Source: Paralithodes platypus
Lineage: Eukaryota; Arthropoda; Malacostraca; Decapoda; Lithodidae
Assembly (NCBI GenBank): GCA_032716605.1
Contig: JAVRFV010002314.1
Coordinates: 62,001 to 126,000 of the forward strand
Length of the DNA: 64,000 nt
Direction: 5' to 3'
The first letter of the stretch is position 1. The number at the start of each line of letters is the position of its first letter. Shown one piece after another: positions 19,419 to 28,768 of the stretch. Both the position numbers and the translations under genes were made by a program. Under the pieces are notes generated by a model. The model did not search any database, had not been told where the DNA came from, and saw only the letters and a program-made list of their open reading frames with translations.

Positions 19419-19565
19419 AGCGTAGAGTCCATAGTGTCTCTGTACGTGACAGCCGGGTGTCTAGCGTGGACTCATATGGACCGCACTGGCAGAGTTCTTG
19501 ACCTTAGTGCTGAGGAACTTCTCAACTCAAAGTCTCGCTTCACCACTGCTAAGATTTACGATGAG
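19419..19565 (+). CDS. TEFM: TEFM-like exon B
   Basis: 147 nt, phase 0 at both ends. Acceptor TTTTCCCCAACAG|AGC, donor GAG|GTACGC. It encodes SVESIVSLYVTAGCLAWTHM, then DRTGRVLDLSAEELL and SRFTTAKIYDE. The pattern of a hydrophobic strand followed by AW-H-DR---VLD is the start of the RNase H-fold (RuvC-like) C-terminal domain of TEFM, which binds mitochondrial RNA polymerase and the nucleic-acid scaffold. Spliced in frame to exon C. Recognition rests on remembered family sequence, not a search. Confidence 0.8.
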
Positions 19566-19732
19566 GTACGCACGGCCAGGGTGTCTAACGAAAGCCGAGG
19601 CCTTTATATTTATTCTTTATTGGCGAACTGTTATTTAGTCAAATATACCAGAACGTCCTGAACTTCCTAAATTGACTAATCCCTTTAACGTAACGACAGT
19701 GTGTTGTTATGTGTGCGATTAGTTTGCTTGGG

Positions 19733-19925
19733 AAATAGATTAACTTGCTCATGTAGTGATGTACTGTACACCCTATGTGGTGGATTGTGTTCTTTTATTT
19801 CATAATTTCATTTGATTAAAGCGTTATTTCCATATAGCGACTTTGATTAGTTCTTTTGCCTTTATATTGTGTCATCCCAGTTTTGGTTTGTTTATTTTGC
19901 AAGTTTTACATTATAATATAATATG
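19733..19925 (+). repeat. Intron repeat unit 2
   Basis: The fullest copy of the unit. It starts AACTTGCTCATGTAGTGATG, includes CCCTATGTGGTGGATTGTG and GCGTTATTTCCATATAGCG, and ends TTGCAAGTTTTACATTATAA. It lies between exons B and C, about 430 bp before the exon C acceptor. Confidence 0.75.
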
Positions 19926-20062
19926 TTCTGTCTCCTCGTTTTCCTTTCTTGTGTCTCTTGCTGATCCTCCATACCCTTTGTGGGAGTAAGGGATGGCTAC
20001 TGACTGACTGACTTATTGTATATACAGTACAAAGAAAATAATGTGTTTTGTAGTTCAAGTTA

Positions 20063-20300
20063 TGTCTTTAGAAGTGATAAAGTGGCCACAACAATGCTGT
20101 TTCATGTTAATTTTCTTGTATTTCTTCTCATATTGTCTTTAGTTAGAACTGATAAAATTACCAAAACAATGCTATTTTATATTAAATTTCTTCTACAGTA
20201 TTCTTGTATTCCTTATCATAGTATCTTTGGAAGTGATAAAATGGCCAAAACAATGCTATTTCATGTATATTTTCTCGTATTCCTTCTCGTTCCTTTGACC
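20063..20300 (+). repeat. Triplicated sequence of about 90 bp in an intron
   Basis: Three imperfect units carrying AAGTGATAAA(A/G)TGGCCA-like starts and ACAATGCT(A/G)TTTCATGT cores, at about 20070, 20147 and 20232. They end in TTGTATTTCTTCTC variants. A/T-rich, noncoding. Confidence 0.65.
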
Positions 20301-20354
20301 GGCACATTTTCCTACTGATAAATATGCCTTTAATAAGACCCACCCCGTTACCAG

Positions 20355-20477
20355 GTTATGGACGTAGTGAGTCGAGTGCCCCCCGCCGACCTGTACGTGT
20401 GGGAGGATCGCACCAACCATGCCGGGCTGACCAAGGCAAGTCTCGGCATGATCATCATAGCCCTGCAGCTAGCACAG
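20355..20477 (+). CDS. TEFM: TEFM-like exon C
   Basis: 123 nt, phase 0 to phase 0. Acceptor CCCCGTTACCAG|GTT, donor GCACAG|GTTGGT. It encodes VMDVVSRVPPADLYVWEDR, then TNHAGLTKASLGMIIIALQ. The P-AD-YV-E pattern followed by a helix matches the equivalent TEFM segment between the first strand and the dimerising helix. A second copy of its last 81 nt lies at 20805-20885. Confidence 0.8.
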
Positions 20478-20548
20478 GTTGGTTCTATACCCTGTTTCAT
20501 ATAGGTAGGCTAGAAATCAAACTGCAACTGGCATAGGTTAGTTCAGTA

Positions 20549-20744
20549 CTATAGTCTATTCGCTGTAAGTAGGCGAGAAATCATGACCTCTATCCTCTGT
20601 AACTCAAAAAGGGTTAGAGCAAATTGGCTGTAAATTTCCACATCTATTCCTCGACTGAAATATTAGCTTGATTACTCTAGTCGTTTGTGAGTTACAGAGG
20701 TTAGAGGTCATGATTTCTCGCCTACTTACAACTAATAGACTATG
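20549..20744. repeat. Foldback MITE, family G copy 1
   Basis: About 196 bp with long inverted arms: left ATAGTCTATTCGCTGTAAGT, right complement ATAGTCTATTAGTTGTAAGT, and GGCGAGAAATCATGACCTCT on both arms. A TA-type target is possible. Second copy at 24972-25190, diverged relatives in 61655-62290. Confidence 0.8.
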
Positions 20745-20804
20745 GTATGTGAAGGGGGTAGGGTTTGTTTATTGGTTTATTTATTTATTTATATATTTAT
20801 ATAT

Positions 20805-20885
20805 GTGTGGGAGGATCGCACCAACCATGCCGGGCTGACCAAGGCAAGTCTCGGCATGATCATCATAGCCCTACAGCTGGCACAG
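20805..20885 (+). pseudogene. Partial duplicate of TEFM exon C
   Basis: Repeats the last 81 nt of exon C (YVWEDRTNHAGLTKASLG...) with two synonymous differences visible near the end and its own donor (GCACAG|GTTAGT). The upstream boundary is in TTTATTTATATA sequence with no AG acceptor, so it should not be spliced as an exon. Foldback MITE G lies between the original and the duplicate. Confidence 0.8.
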
Positions 20886-21299
20886 GTTAGTTCTAGGATG
20901 TTAAGGGGAGATGTATGGATGTATGTATATACTCAGGCACAAACCCAACAGCTCTGGGGGTGGCCCACTCGAGACAGAGCCCGAACAGAGACGACACAAC
21001 ACAACAAATAAAATAAGTAAATATATAAATAAAATCACACACATCTTGGTCGTCCAGAAGACCCAGAGACCCAGGTCCATTTTGGGGTCCCCAGCTAAGA
21101 CACCCAGAGAGGATCGGTCTCAGCAGGCAGAACGGCTGAAAGTCAAACCCTTCTGAGCCATTACATAAAAAGTTGTTTCCTCTCTCATAAACATTAGGCT
21201 ATTCATAGTGCAGTTGGGTCCAGTACATTACATGATTAGATTGATATCCAGTATTCCATAAATGGGCATTCATCGTGGTCATGTACTGTACCGGTACCT

Positions 21300-21900
21300 T
21301 TAACTGTCTTGATGGTGTAATGGATAGAGCGTCTAAGTTCTATACTTTTTTTTTTTTCCCCAACTACTCCCTCTCGGGCATAGGCTGAGAGCCTGTACAT
21401 TCCACCGCTCAACACGGTGAAGCCTGTGAGGTCTTGTTCCAGTCTGGGGAGTGAGACATGTGAAGCTTCCATCATGGCTCGAAGCAGCTCCATCTCTGAA
21501 GCGGCTGGTTGCTTCGTTCAAGTGCTTCACCGTCTCACCCTCCAGACTCAGACCCTCACTCTCAGAACGCCACCTATTGAGCAGTGAACTCAGTAGGCAT
21601 TGTCCCCCTGTAACATATTTTGAATATGGGAATATTCATACAGTGTTATTTAATCAGGGAACGATGAGGGTATTTTTTTGGCATTTCGGTGGGCTTTGTG
21701 GTAATGCACTGATACTAGGTACAGCACAAATTCAATCCCAATAATATCTTCCCATTGACATATCTGGATTTGAACCCAGGTCCATTGGATTACCAATCCA
21801 GTGGCATGACCACTCCACCACACCTCCCCTGGTATCCTGGGTTCCAATCCTGGGAGGATCGCATGCTTTCATTAATTTCATTTGGGGGGTTATTGGTGTT
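21300..21900 (+). mobile_element. tRNA-derived SINE head split by the tRNA-Thr SINE
   Basis: GATGGTGTAATGGATAGAGC (21310-21329, A box) and, after the inserted SINE, CCTGGGTTCCAATCCTGGG (B box) at 21836-21854 followed by GGAGGATCGCATGC. Joined, the parts match the uninterrupted relative at 18652-18780. Confidence 0.65.
21346..21829 (-). mobile_element. tRNA-Thr-derived SINE, copy 2
   Basis: Minus strand: head at 21829 downward (GGGGAGGTGTGGTGGAGTGG, anticodon loop with GGT, B box TGGGTTCAAATCC), body, A run at 21357-21346. Collinear with 5438-5927 over the whole 485 bp, so the body of about 400 bp is a fixed part of the family. Inserted in a different tRNA-derived SINE. Confidence 0.85.
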
Positions 21901-21904
21901 AAGA

Positions 21905-22050
21905 ACGATCTTAAATGTAGTGATGTACATGTACACCCTATGTGGTGGATTGTGTTCTTTTATTTCATAATTTTAGTTCTTTTTGCCTTTATATTGTCTT
22001 TGTCCCAGTTTTGGTTTGTTTGCTTTGCAAGTTTTACAATTTAGTATAAT
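21905..22050 (+). repeat. Intron repeat unit 3, upstream of TEFM exon D
   Basis: CACCCTATGTGGTGGATTGTG through TCCCAGTTTTGGTTTGTTTG and GCAAGTTTTACA, missing the GCGTTATTTCC part. Ends about 60 bp before the exon D acceptor. Confidence 0.72.
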
Positions 22051-22108
22051 GTATAGTAATGAAAAAAGATGTTCAACCATTGTATGTATAGATATCTTTA
22101 CTCCTCAG

Positions 22109-22252
22109 ATAAAAGGCATGCTGACGGTGATACTGGAGACGAGAACACGAGGGGGGAGCTGGCGGAAGGAAGAGGAGGAAGCAGAGGATGAGGGTGGAGG
22201 AGGTCTGGTCTACATGAAGGACTCTATTGTACCCAAGTTGTTCAAGCTGGAG
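22109..22252 (+). CDS. TEFM: TEFM-like exon D
   Basis: 144 nt, phase 0 to phase 0. Acceptor TTTACTCCTCAG|ATA, donor CTGGAG|GTCAGT. It encodes IKGMLTVILETRTRGG, an acidic loop (RKEEEEAEDEGGGG), then LVYMKDSIVPKLFKLE. In TEFM this is the helix after exon C, a variable loop, and the strand and helix that follow. The Glu/Gly-rich loop is longer than I recall for vertebrate TEFM. Confidence 0.78.
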
Positions 22253-22321
22253 GTCAGTCATAACTCTGTACATTTATTTCTCATTACCTATATATTCTGT
22301 AATTTTAACTTTTTTTGTTAA

Positions 22322-22548
22322 ATTGGCCACTTACGAGTTTTAGACTACAGTATAAGGAAGTTAAAACCGTAAGCATCGATATTACACAGAAATGCAATAA
22401 AAATTTGGGTTTCTGATAGATAAAAAGTATGCTGAATTGCGTTTGTTTCTAAAAGAGTACTATAACCGTATTTTAGCTGGTAATTTGCTAAATATCGATG
22501 CCTACGGCTCCAACTTCCTTATAGCCTGAAACTCGCAAGTGGTCAATT
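22322..22548. repeat. Foldback MITE, family H
   Basis: About 227 bp whose arms pair over some 55 bp: left TTGGCCACTTACGAGTTTTA, right complement TTGACCACTTGCGAGTTTCA, then TATAAGGAAGTT and GCATCGATATT on both arms. Lies in the last TEFM intron. A fragment of one arm recurs near 24776. Confidence 0.78.
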
Positions 22549-22554
22549 ATGGTT

Positions 22555-22690
22555 TGATTGTGTTCTTTTATTACAAAATTTTATTTTATTAAGCGTTATT
22601 TCCACATAGCGATTTTAATCAGTTCTTTTGCATTTATCTTGTGTCGTCCCATTTTTGGTTTGTTTATTTTGCAAGTTTACATTATAATTA
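22555..22690 (+). repeat. Intron repeat unit 4, upstream of TEFM exon E
   Basis: GATTGTGTTCTTTTATTACA through GCGTTATTTCCACATAGCG and TTGGTTTGTTTATTTTGC. Ends 13 bp before the exon E acceptor, so the unit supplies or abuts the polypyrimidine tract. Confidence 0.75.
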
Positions 22691-22703
22691 CTTTCTTTTT
22701 CAG

Positions 22704-22940
22704 GTGGAGCACAACAACAAAGAATGCGCGCCAGTGATCACGTTAGCCGATAAACTACTGAAGGGGCAGAAGGTGGTGGAGCGGCTTCCGGTGGTGTCCG
22801 TAGGGGCGGCGGAGAGGGAGCGTTACTTCACCACAGACATCTCCCTGCGCAGACACCTGGCGGCGGCCATCTTCGTGGGTATGGCGTTCCAACAGACAGT
22901 CATGGAGCAAAATCTGTTGGCTCTGTGGAAGTTGAGATGA
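22704..22940 (+). CDS. TEFM: TEFM-like terminal exon E
   Basis: 237 nt including TGA at 22938-22940. Acceptor CTTTCTTTTTCAG|GTG, phase 0. It encodes VEHNNKECAPVITLADKLLK, then VVERLPVVSVGAAERERYFT, RRHLAAAIFVGMAFQQTV and a short C-terminus LALWKLR. The final helix (AAAIFVGMAFQ) corresponds to the last helix of the TEFM C-terminal domain. Exons B to E splice in phase 0 throughout, giving a coherent 215-residue C-terminal domain without stops. Confidence 0.8.
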   Translation: MEHNNKECAPVITLADKLLKGQKVVERLPVVSVGAAERERYFTTDISLRRHLAAAIFVGMAFQQTVMEQNLLALWKLR

Positions 22941-23123
22941 GAAAGACGGACATTTAGTGGGTCTGGTGTTCGCTATACGATTATTCTATTTAAGATCGGG
23001 TTTTCATAAATGTAACCTAATCCAGGCGTAGGCTACTTATATAGCCTAAGAAAAAGATTTGTTATGTACGACACCAGATATTGTATGTATTTTCTAGTGA
23101 TATATAAATATATGTCACATGTA

Positions 23124-23129
23124 AATAAA
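23124..23129 (+). terminator. Polyadenylation signal of the TEFM-like gene
   Basis: AATAAA 184 bp after the stop codon, followed by T/G-rich sequence (ATGTCATGTTCTACTTTTAG). Position and context fit a cleavage signal for the upstream gene. Confidence 0.6.
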
Positions 23130-23379
23130 AATGTCATGTTCTACTTTTAGTTTCATTACAGTACTGTTCTATAATAATAATGTACTGTAATAACCAGGTT
23201 AACTTGCTCATGTAGTAATGTACACCCTATTTGGTGGATTGTGTTCTTTTATTTATAAATTATTATTTTACTCTCTATCTTGACTCGTTTAGTTATATAT
23301 CTTGATCGAATCCTTCGGGCCAGCCCTATGAGAGTTCTTTTGTAGAGCTCAGTGATCTGGTTAAACTAATATTTAAAAA

Positions 23380-23760
23380 AAAAAAAAAATTTGTTTGCCT
23401 TCTTGAATAGAGGGGTTTCAATAGCTTCCTTAAGTTCATCAGCTACAGTGTTGGTGTTTATTGACAGGTTGATTATGTGGGTTAGGGGACTTGCGATACC
23501 AATAGCTCCATCCCGTAGAAATTTGGATGGAATTTTGTCTGGTCCTTTACTTTTGTGTACATTTAGATTACAGAGCTCCTCAAATGTGTATTTTTGTGTA
23601 ACATTTTGCAATCCAAATGTGCTTGGGTGTATGCCTTTATCCCTGTAGACATTTTGAAAGGTGGTCGTGGTTGTGGAGCATTTATTGAGTGGTTGCGGTA
23701 GGTTCTGTACAAGTGTGTTTGCTATTGAGGTGAAGAAGGATTTTTTTTTTTGCTGGTCCT
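23380..23760 (-). pseudogene. Non-LTR ORF2 fragment, pre-RT region
   Basis: The minus-strand frame includes SFFTSIANTLVQNLPQ, then KSKGPDKIPSKFLRDGA, ASPLTHIINLSINTNTV and ETPLFKKANK. This is the block before RT motif 1 in CR1/Jockey-group ORF2. It is cut off at a T/A run at 23374-23389, leaving no catalytic part. Confidence 0.78.
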
Positions 23761-23799
23761 CAGGCAGAGAGAGAGAGAGAGTGAGTGTGTGTGTGTTAA

Positions 23800-24013
23800 C
23801 CCCTTCTGTACCGGTAACGTCTTGTATTTTTATTTCAGCTACTACAGTATTAGACAATTTTATTCAGTTAAAGAAGAGCCTCCAGCAATTACCAGGCTTG
23901 GAACTATCTCACTTAACCCTTTTTACTACCACAGATTCTTCTTCAACTGCTGCACAAAATCGTCTAAATATAGCTAGAATATATGTAAAAAGACGTAACC
24001 GGTACTGAAGGGG
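23800..24013. mobile_element. TTAA-flanked MITE, family F5, 24-bp TIRs
   Basis: 214 bp between TTAA at 23796-23799 and 24014-24017. Left end CCCCTTCTGTACCGGTAACG, complement of the right end CCCCTTCAGTACCGGTTACG, continuing TCTT on both: 2 mismatches in 24. Its right half holds an internal TTAACCCTTTTACTACC start identical in plan to the 74-bp F6 element, so F5 may be a compound of two units. Confidence 0.88.
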
Positions 24014-24017
24014 TTAA

Positions 24018-24485
24018 ATGAGAGCATAGGTGTATTTATAGTAGCCTACATAATTATATTGTGATTAGACAGGGATCTGCCTTGTGTGGGCCGATCGGCT
24101 TTCTGCAGACTCCCATTTTCTTATGTTCTTAACTGTGTATTTATGAGTGTGTGTGTGTGATTGACAGTATAGGTATATAAGTCTCTTTCTTTTCAATTGA
24201 CGGTAAGATGCAAAGTTCCCATCAAGATTTCGCAGTTATTTTGAAGATTTTCTAGTGAGAGTAAGTGTTAGTTAAAGTTATGCTTTTCAACTCTTATTAC
24301 CCCTTTAGAAGTACTACAAGGCCAAACTAAGTCAGTATCTCTCTATCTCTCTCTTCTCGATGACAAATGGCGTATTCTCATGCTTGCCCCTCACAAGTCA
24401 ACCATCTTGAATTATTGCTAGAACATACCGGCACCCTTCCATCTTCCAACACTATATAACGAAAAACGGGGAAATTCTCTCTCTC
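24018..24485. other. No gene; simple repeats
   Basis: Contains GT and CT microsatellites (about 24150 and 24477-24496) and no recognisable coding sequence. Confidence 0.4.
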
Positions 24486-24700
24486 TCTCTCTCTCATCGA
24501 CAGCAAGTCCAGTGTGATCTTAGGTGACTCCAATTGTCAGGTGAACTTGAAAACAAGACCTGCCGATGCTGAAGGTAGGCGTCTTATGGACTTGGTAACT
24601 TTGCAAGTGATAAATTTTGACCCAGTGGGTGAACGAGCCAACTAGAGGCAATTATAGATCTTGTCTTCACCCCGCATATAATGCCACCCCAGAGTGGCCC
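24486..24700 (+). pseudogene. Degraded LINE endonuclease fragment
   Basis: A plus-strand frame reads VILGDSNCQVNLKTRPADAEG, then RRLMDLVTLQVINFDPV, followed by stops. This resembles the GDFN / G--L-DL---N-L------T motif block of non-LTR apurinic endonucleases. Short and broken. Confidence 0.5.
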
Positions 24701-24971
24701 TCTGCATGTAAACGTACAACCACATTTTACCTTTAAAATCTGCTAACTATTGATTCATGTAGGTACAGCTCCAGTGTCCTTATACAGCGAAACTCGGAAG
24801 TGGTCAATTTACCCATCAGCACAAGCCCCAACATTCTGGTTAACTAGGAAACATAAAGGGTAGCCTACTGTGTATATTATATGTGATTGCAAATATTTGT
24901 GTGAGCGCATATCCTACGCGTTGTGAGTGGTGGGCGAGTTGTATAGTTGAGTAGCCCAACTCACATATAGG

Positions 24972-25190
24972 CTATAGTCTATTCGCTGTAAGTAGGCGAG
25001 AAATCATGAACTATATTATCTGTAATCAAAAAGGGCTAGAGCAATTGGGCTGTAAATTCCACACCTATTCCCTGGCTGACCCTTCCCAAATGGTAGAAAT
25101 ATTAGCTAGATTACTCTAGTAGTTTTTTTAGTTACATAGGATCAATAGAGGTCACGATTTCTCGCCTACTCCCAGCGAATAGACTAGCTA
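24972..25190. repeat. Foldback MITE, family G copy 2
   Basis: Arms share ATAGTCTATTCGCTG and AGTAGGCGAGAAATCATGA on the left, inverted at ATTTCTCGCCTACTCCCAGC and GAATAGACTA on the right. Collinear with 20549-20744 but with more sequence in the loop. Confidence 0.78.
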
Positions 25191-25512
25191 TAGGTTAGCT
25201 TGCCATGGAAAAGAATATATAGGCCTACTCGATTTCTCAGGTAGGCTACTTATGGGAATTCATTTTCTTGTTCAACACTTTCCTTTGATTCGTTTCTATT
25301 GCACGGAAAATGTTCTAATCGTGAGTATTGCAGTAAGAATTGTGAAGTGGTATCGCTGTTGATGTAGTGGGTAGCCTATAGGCTAAGTAAAAATGATAGA
25401 GGGACCATTTAAGATATCTATCTGCACTAACAGATTCGAACCCTGGATAACAAAAATAAAGGGCAAAATGGATGGCTTCGTTGGAACGTAATCCTCATTC
25501 GGTTACACTTAA

Positions 25513-26151
25513 CCCGGCAAGCGCGATAGGCCTCACGGAAGGCTTCCTATAGGGAACGCGATAGGCCTCACGGAAGCAGGACCATAAAAAAAGCCTTCCA
25601 TAAAAAAAAGGGCCTATCAAAACAAAGGAATTTTTCTCTAGGTGAGATAATTCCCCTCCAGTACTCATCCATGTAAATCTCACCCACCCCCCTCCCCTCC
25701 TTCCCCACCTTATTCCCCCCTCCCTCCCCTCCTCAATTATCACCTATTTTTCCTCTTATTATCATCATTTATCGGTTATTTTTCTCTCCCGCGATAATGT
25801 AGCACAAGTGGGTTGCATAAAAGATCGTTATGCAACACCCAGACACCGGCACACACCGCCCCGCTCTCCTCAGTTGACTCCCAGACAGCGAGAGGGGAAG
25901 GCTGCCTGTCTCTCTCTCTCGCCTGAGATTATGACCGGGTGGCCAATATCTTCGTTTTTCACCACCCAAATGCTTTTCCCACTTATTTTAGCACTCTTGA
26001 AGGTTCATATATACATCATATATGTAAAATAAAAGCATACCGAAAACAAATAATGGTTTATATTGTAAATATAACGAATTCTGTCAGAATCCAGGGCTAG
26101 AAATGCACAAATAACTACCCTAGCACCTACGTCTATATCGCGCTTGTCAGG
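25513..26151 (+). mobile_element. TTAA-flanked MITE, family F3 copy 1
   Basis: 639 bp between TTAA at 25509-25512 and 26152-26155. Left CCCGGCAAGCGCGATAGGCC, complement of the right end CCTGACAAGCGCGATATAGA: a 14-bp imperfect TIR. Contains a GGAAGGC motif repeated with GATAGGCCTCACGG near the left end. The copy at 35722-36350 is the same element in the opposite orientation. No gene. Confidence 0.88.
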
Positions 26152-26155
26152 TTAA

Positions 26156-26933
26156 GGGGAGGCACTTGTTTTTTCGGGACCTCCTTCTCCCTCATGTTTA
26201 GCCCCAATAGTTATGAGATTTTAAGACATTCGCCCCATTGGTTTAACGATTTTCAGGCCTTTTGCCCCATTTCTTTGCCAATATTAGGACCTTTCGTGCC
26301 CTTTAGGTGTCGATTTTCTCCTGGCGAGCAATAGCGATCAGCCTCTAATCTTAGAAAGCATCGGCATTCGGCCGGGACATTTTTCTACTGAAAAATTTAC
26401 AAATTTATCTTGAAAGGGGGTCTAGGGGGTGTTTTTTCCAAGTTTGATGGAGGTCTAGCGAAGAAACTCAAAAATATAATTAAATTAGCTCAGAAACGAT
26501 CTCGATATATTCCAGATCGTAAGAGATTTGAACCTCAAATATGCTATGGTTAGCCATTAAAATTAGTTTTCTGTAAACGAGATGATTGTAGAAAATGATA
26601 TTTAAAGCAGTAATTTTTTTTAAATTTGTATTGAAGTCTTCATGTAAATTTTTAATATTTATCTTAAAAACAACTATTTACTATAATATCGTCTATTTTT
26701 GCACACCACATAATATTGCGTATTTTTTGCATTAACACCAGCCACTATAAAGTAGAACAAATAAATACGATATGCATCTAGATAAAACAGGCGAACTTCA
26801 CACCATTGAGAACCAAAAACTCGTCCGAGGAACATTCAAATTTTTTTGCTCTCATTATTACGTGTATTTAAGCATCTAAATAGTACATTAAAAGTTTACA
26901 AAACATTTAGATACAAAAACACGTAAATTTACA
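26156..26933. other. A/T-rich 5' flank of the unknown ORF
   Basis: No coding sequence seen. 26405-26465 carries the dispersed CTAGACCTCCATCAAACTT-type repeat in inverted form. The last 200 bp before the ATG are very A/T-rich. TATTTAAG at 26863-26870 is a TATA-like word, but a promoter is not demonstrable. Confidence 0.45.
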
Positions 26934-27764
26934 ATGACCGCCACCAACAAAAGAGTTATTCGGATCCCTAAAACCGATTACGGTGTAATAAAGCCTCGGT
27001 TGATGGCCATCGCCAAGGCTCGGAAGCGAAATGCGTGGTATGATGACAAACGGGAACTCTATTGGTTTACTGGTTCATCCCCAGAAGACATGGATTGTTT
27101 TGCAAAGGAGATCAAGCAGGGGCTAAGAAGGTATGAAATGTTTAAGATCGGAAAGAAGGGATTCCACAAGAAGGCCATAGTAAACAAAATGGCTCAGAAA
27201 AAAGTCGCAGATGCGTTAAGGTTCATTTACCAAGATAAAGTCACAAAGCAGATCAAAATGTCGGCAGAGAACTGCTTGTATTGGAGACAGGTGGTTATGT
27301 CTGACAAAGTGTATGCCGTTCATAGTAACCAATTTGAAGTCATTAAGGGGTACTATAACGTAATGAAAATGGTACACAAAAAGGGTATGCTGCATGCATT
27401 AGGCGAATACCCTTTGGTGGACAACTTCGTGGTTCATGTGGAGGATATGTTGCCTAGGGTTGATGAGGAGGTAAAAAGGCTAAAGGAATGGAAAATAACT
27501 CTGGAGGAGATGGAGAGGAGGAAGGAGGCGTGGAAGATGGAGGATAGTAGCAGTGATGATAGTGAAAGTAGTAGTGATGATAATGAGAGTAGTAGTGGTG
27601 ATAGTGATTATAGTGAAAGTTGTAGTGATGATGATGGGAGTAGTAGGTCTAATGACATTGGTGAGCATTGTAGGCCCATTGATGATAAGATTAATGGTGG
27701 TGGAGAGCATAGCCTTGACTACTACATCACTAGTGACGATGATAGTGATGGTGGTGACCAGTAG
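26934..27764 (+). CDS. Unknown intronless protein, 276 aa, basic domain plus acidic Ser/Asp tail
   Basis: Start ATG in ACAATGACC. I do not recognise the family. Residues 1-205 form a basic, charged region with no Cys cluster, signal peptide or membrane segment (motifs WYDDKRELYWFTGSSPEDMD, LYWRQVVMSDKVYAVHSNQF, ALGEYPLVDNFVVHVEDMLP). It ends in a charged helix (EEVKRLKEWKITLEEMERRK). Residues 206-276 are almost entirely Ser, Asp, Glu and Gly, encoded by degenerate AGTGATGAT-type repeats. Stop TAG at 27762-27764. The same Ser/Asp composition continues in another frame to 27828, which suggests an indel in the repeat tract. Unlike every other old ORF here it has no internal stops. It could be a host retrogene, a TE accessory gene or an endogenised viral gene; nothing decides. 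Confidence 0.55.
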   Translation: MTATNKRVIRIPKTDYGVIKPRLMAIAKARKRNAWYDDKRELYWFTGSSPEDMDCFAKEIKQGLRRYEMFKIGKKGFHKKAIVNKMAQKKVADALRFIYQDKVTKQIKMSAENCLYWRQVVMSDKVYAVHSNQFEVIKGYYNVMKMVHKKGMLHALGEYPLVDNFVVHVEDMLPRVDEEVKRLKEWKITLEEMERRKEAWKMEDSSSDDSESSSDDNESSSGDSDYSESCSDDDGSSRSNDIGEHCRPIDDKINGGGEHSLDYYITSDDDSDGGDQ

Positions 27765-28436
27765 TGTTGATGGTGACAGCAGTAGTGATGAAGGAAAAGA
27801 TGGAGGAAGGTCGAGGAATGAAGAGTAGGTTCGAGGGGCAGATGGTGGACGGTTTGTAGAACTTGACAATTGGTGAGGAGAATGGTCTGGGAGGAGTGGA
27901 ATAGGATATGAAAACATTGTCTATGACTCAGGAATGATGTGTTATACTCGTTTGCGCATCGGTATTGGCCATAGTTGAAAGGCTGTCCTATATTTTGCCT
28001 TGGTCAGCTGCAGCAATGTATGAATATTTCCGTGTCTTTTTGTTTTTATTTAATGGGAAACATTTTAAAGCTTTTTAGGAAAACTATAATTTAAAATCGT
28101 TATCTGATCCGTTTGCTTAACCCCTTCATGATGCAAGGACGAGTTTCTTCATTATAATTTGGTTATTTTTGTTTAGCGATTGTTTTTAATTTAGGAAGAG
28201 TTTCCAGGAATCAAAGGAGTAATATATCTCAATTATTGCTTTGACTTCCAAAATTCCTTTCTAAACTTAATAAAATCTTTTAATGATGGCCAAAATATAA
28301 GGAAGGAACTTGCCCTGATAGACTGAAAGAATTAAGCAAACAAATCAGATAACAAAATTAAAATTATAATGTTTTCCTAAAAAGACTGAAAATGTTTCTT
28401 ATTAAACAATAAAATAAGAAGCCACGGAAACTTATT
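27765..28436. other. 3' flank of the unknown ORF
   Basis: No further gene. AATAAA occurs at 28269-28274. TTAACCCCTTCATG near 28118 resembles the left end of a TTAA element, but I found no right end. Confidence 0.4.
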
Positions 28437-28768
28437 ATAATCTCAAAACTAATGAGGCTGAACCTGGAGTAGCGGCGTCTACGTCGTGGGTCCACTTCCT
28501 GGGGCTGCCGACCCTTCCGTCCGGGGACATTATCGCCGACCGATGGGGGACAGCCGGCTGCCGACCATGGGAGCCAAACTGCCACAACAATCCCCTGCCC
28601 CTTCCTTGAGGGCACGAGAACCTGGGAGTGGCTTCGATCGCCCGGGCAAGTACCACACCTCTCAAAACCACAAATCCTTGAGAGCCCTGTGGGAAAGCCC
28701 GACCGTGACCTTGGAGACTCGGGGCTGTTCGGCCATGCAGCATAGGGAACGACAACAACAACAACAAG
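28437..28768 (+). mobile_element. CAA-tailed retroposon
   Basis: GC-rich segment in A/T-rich surroundings ending GGAGACTCGGGGCTGTTCGG, then GGGAACGAC and (AAC)n at 28753-28766. Its last 43 nt are the insertion at 17954-17996, which proves that the right end is a retroposon 3' end. The 5' limit is set only by the change in base composition. No protein recognised. Confidence 0.6.
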
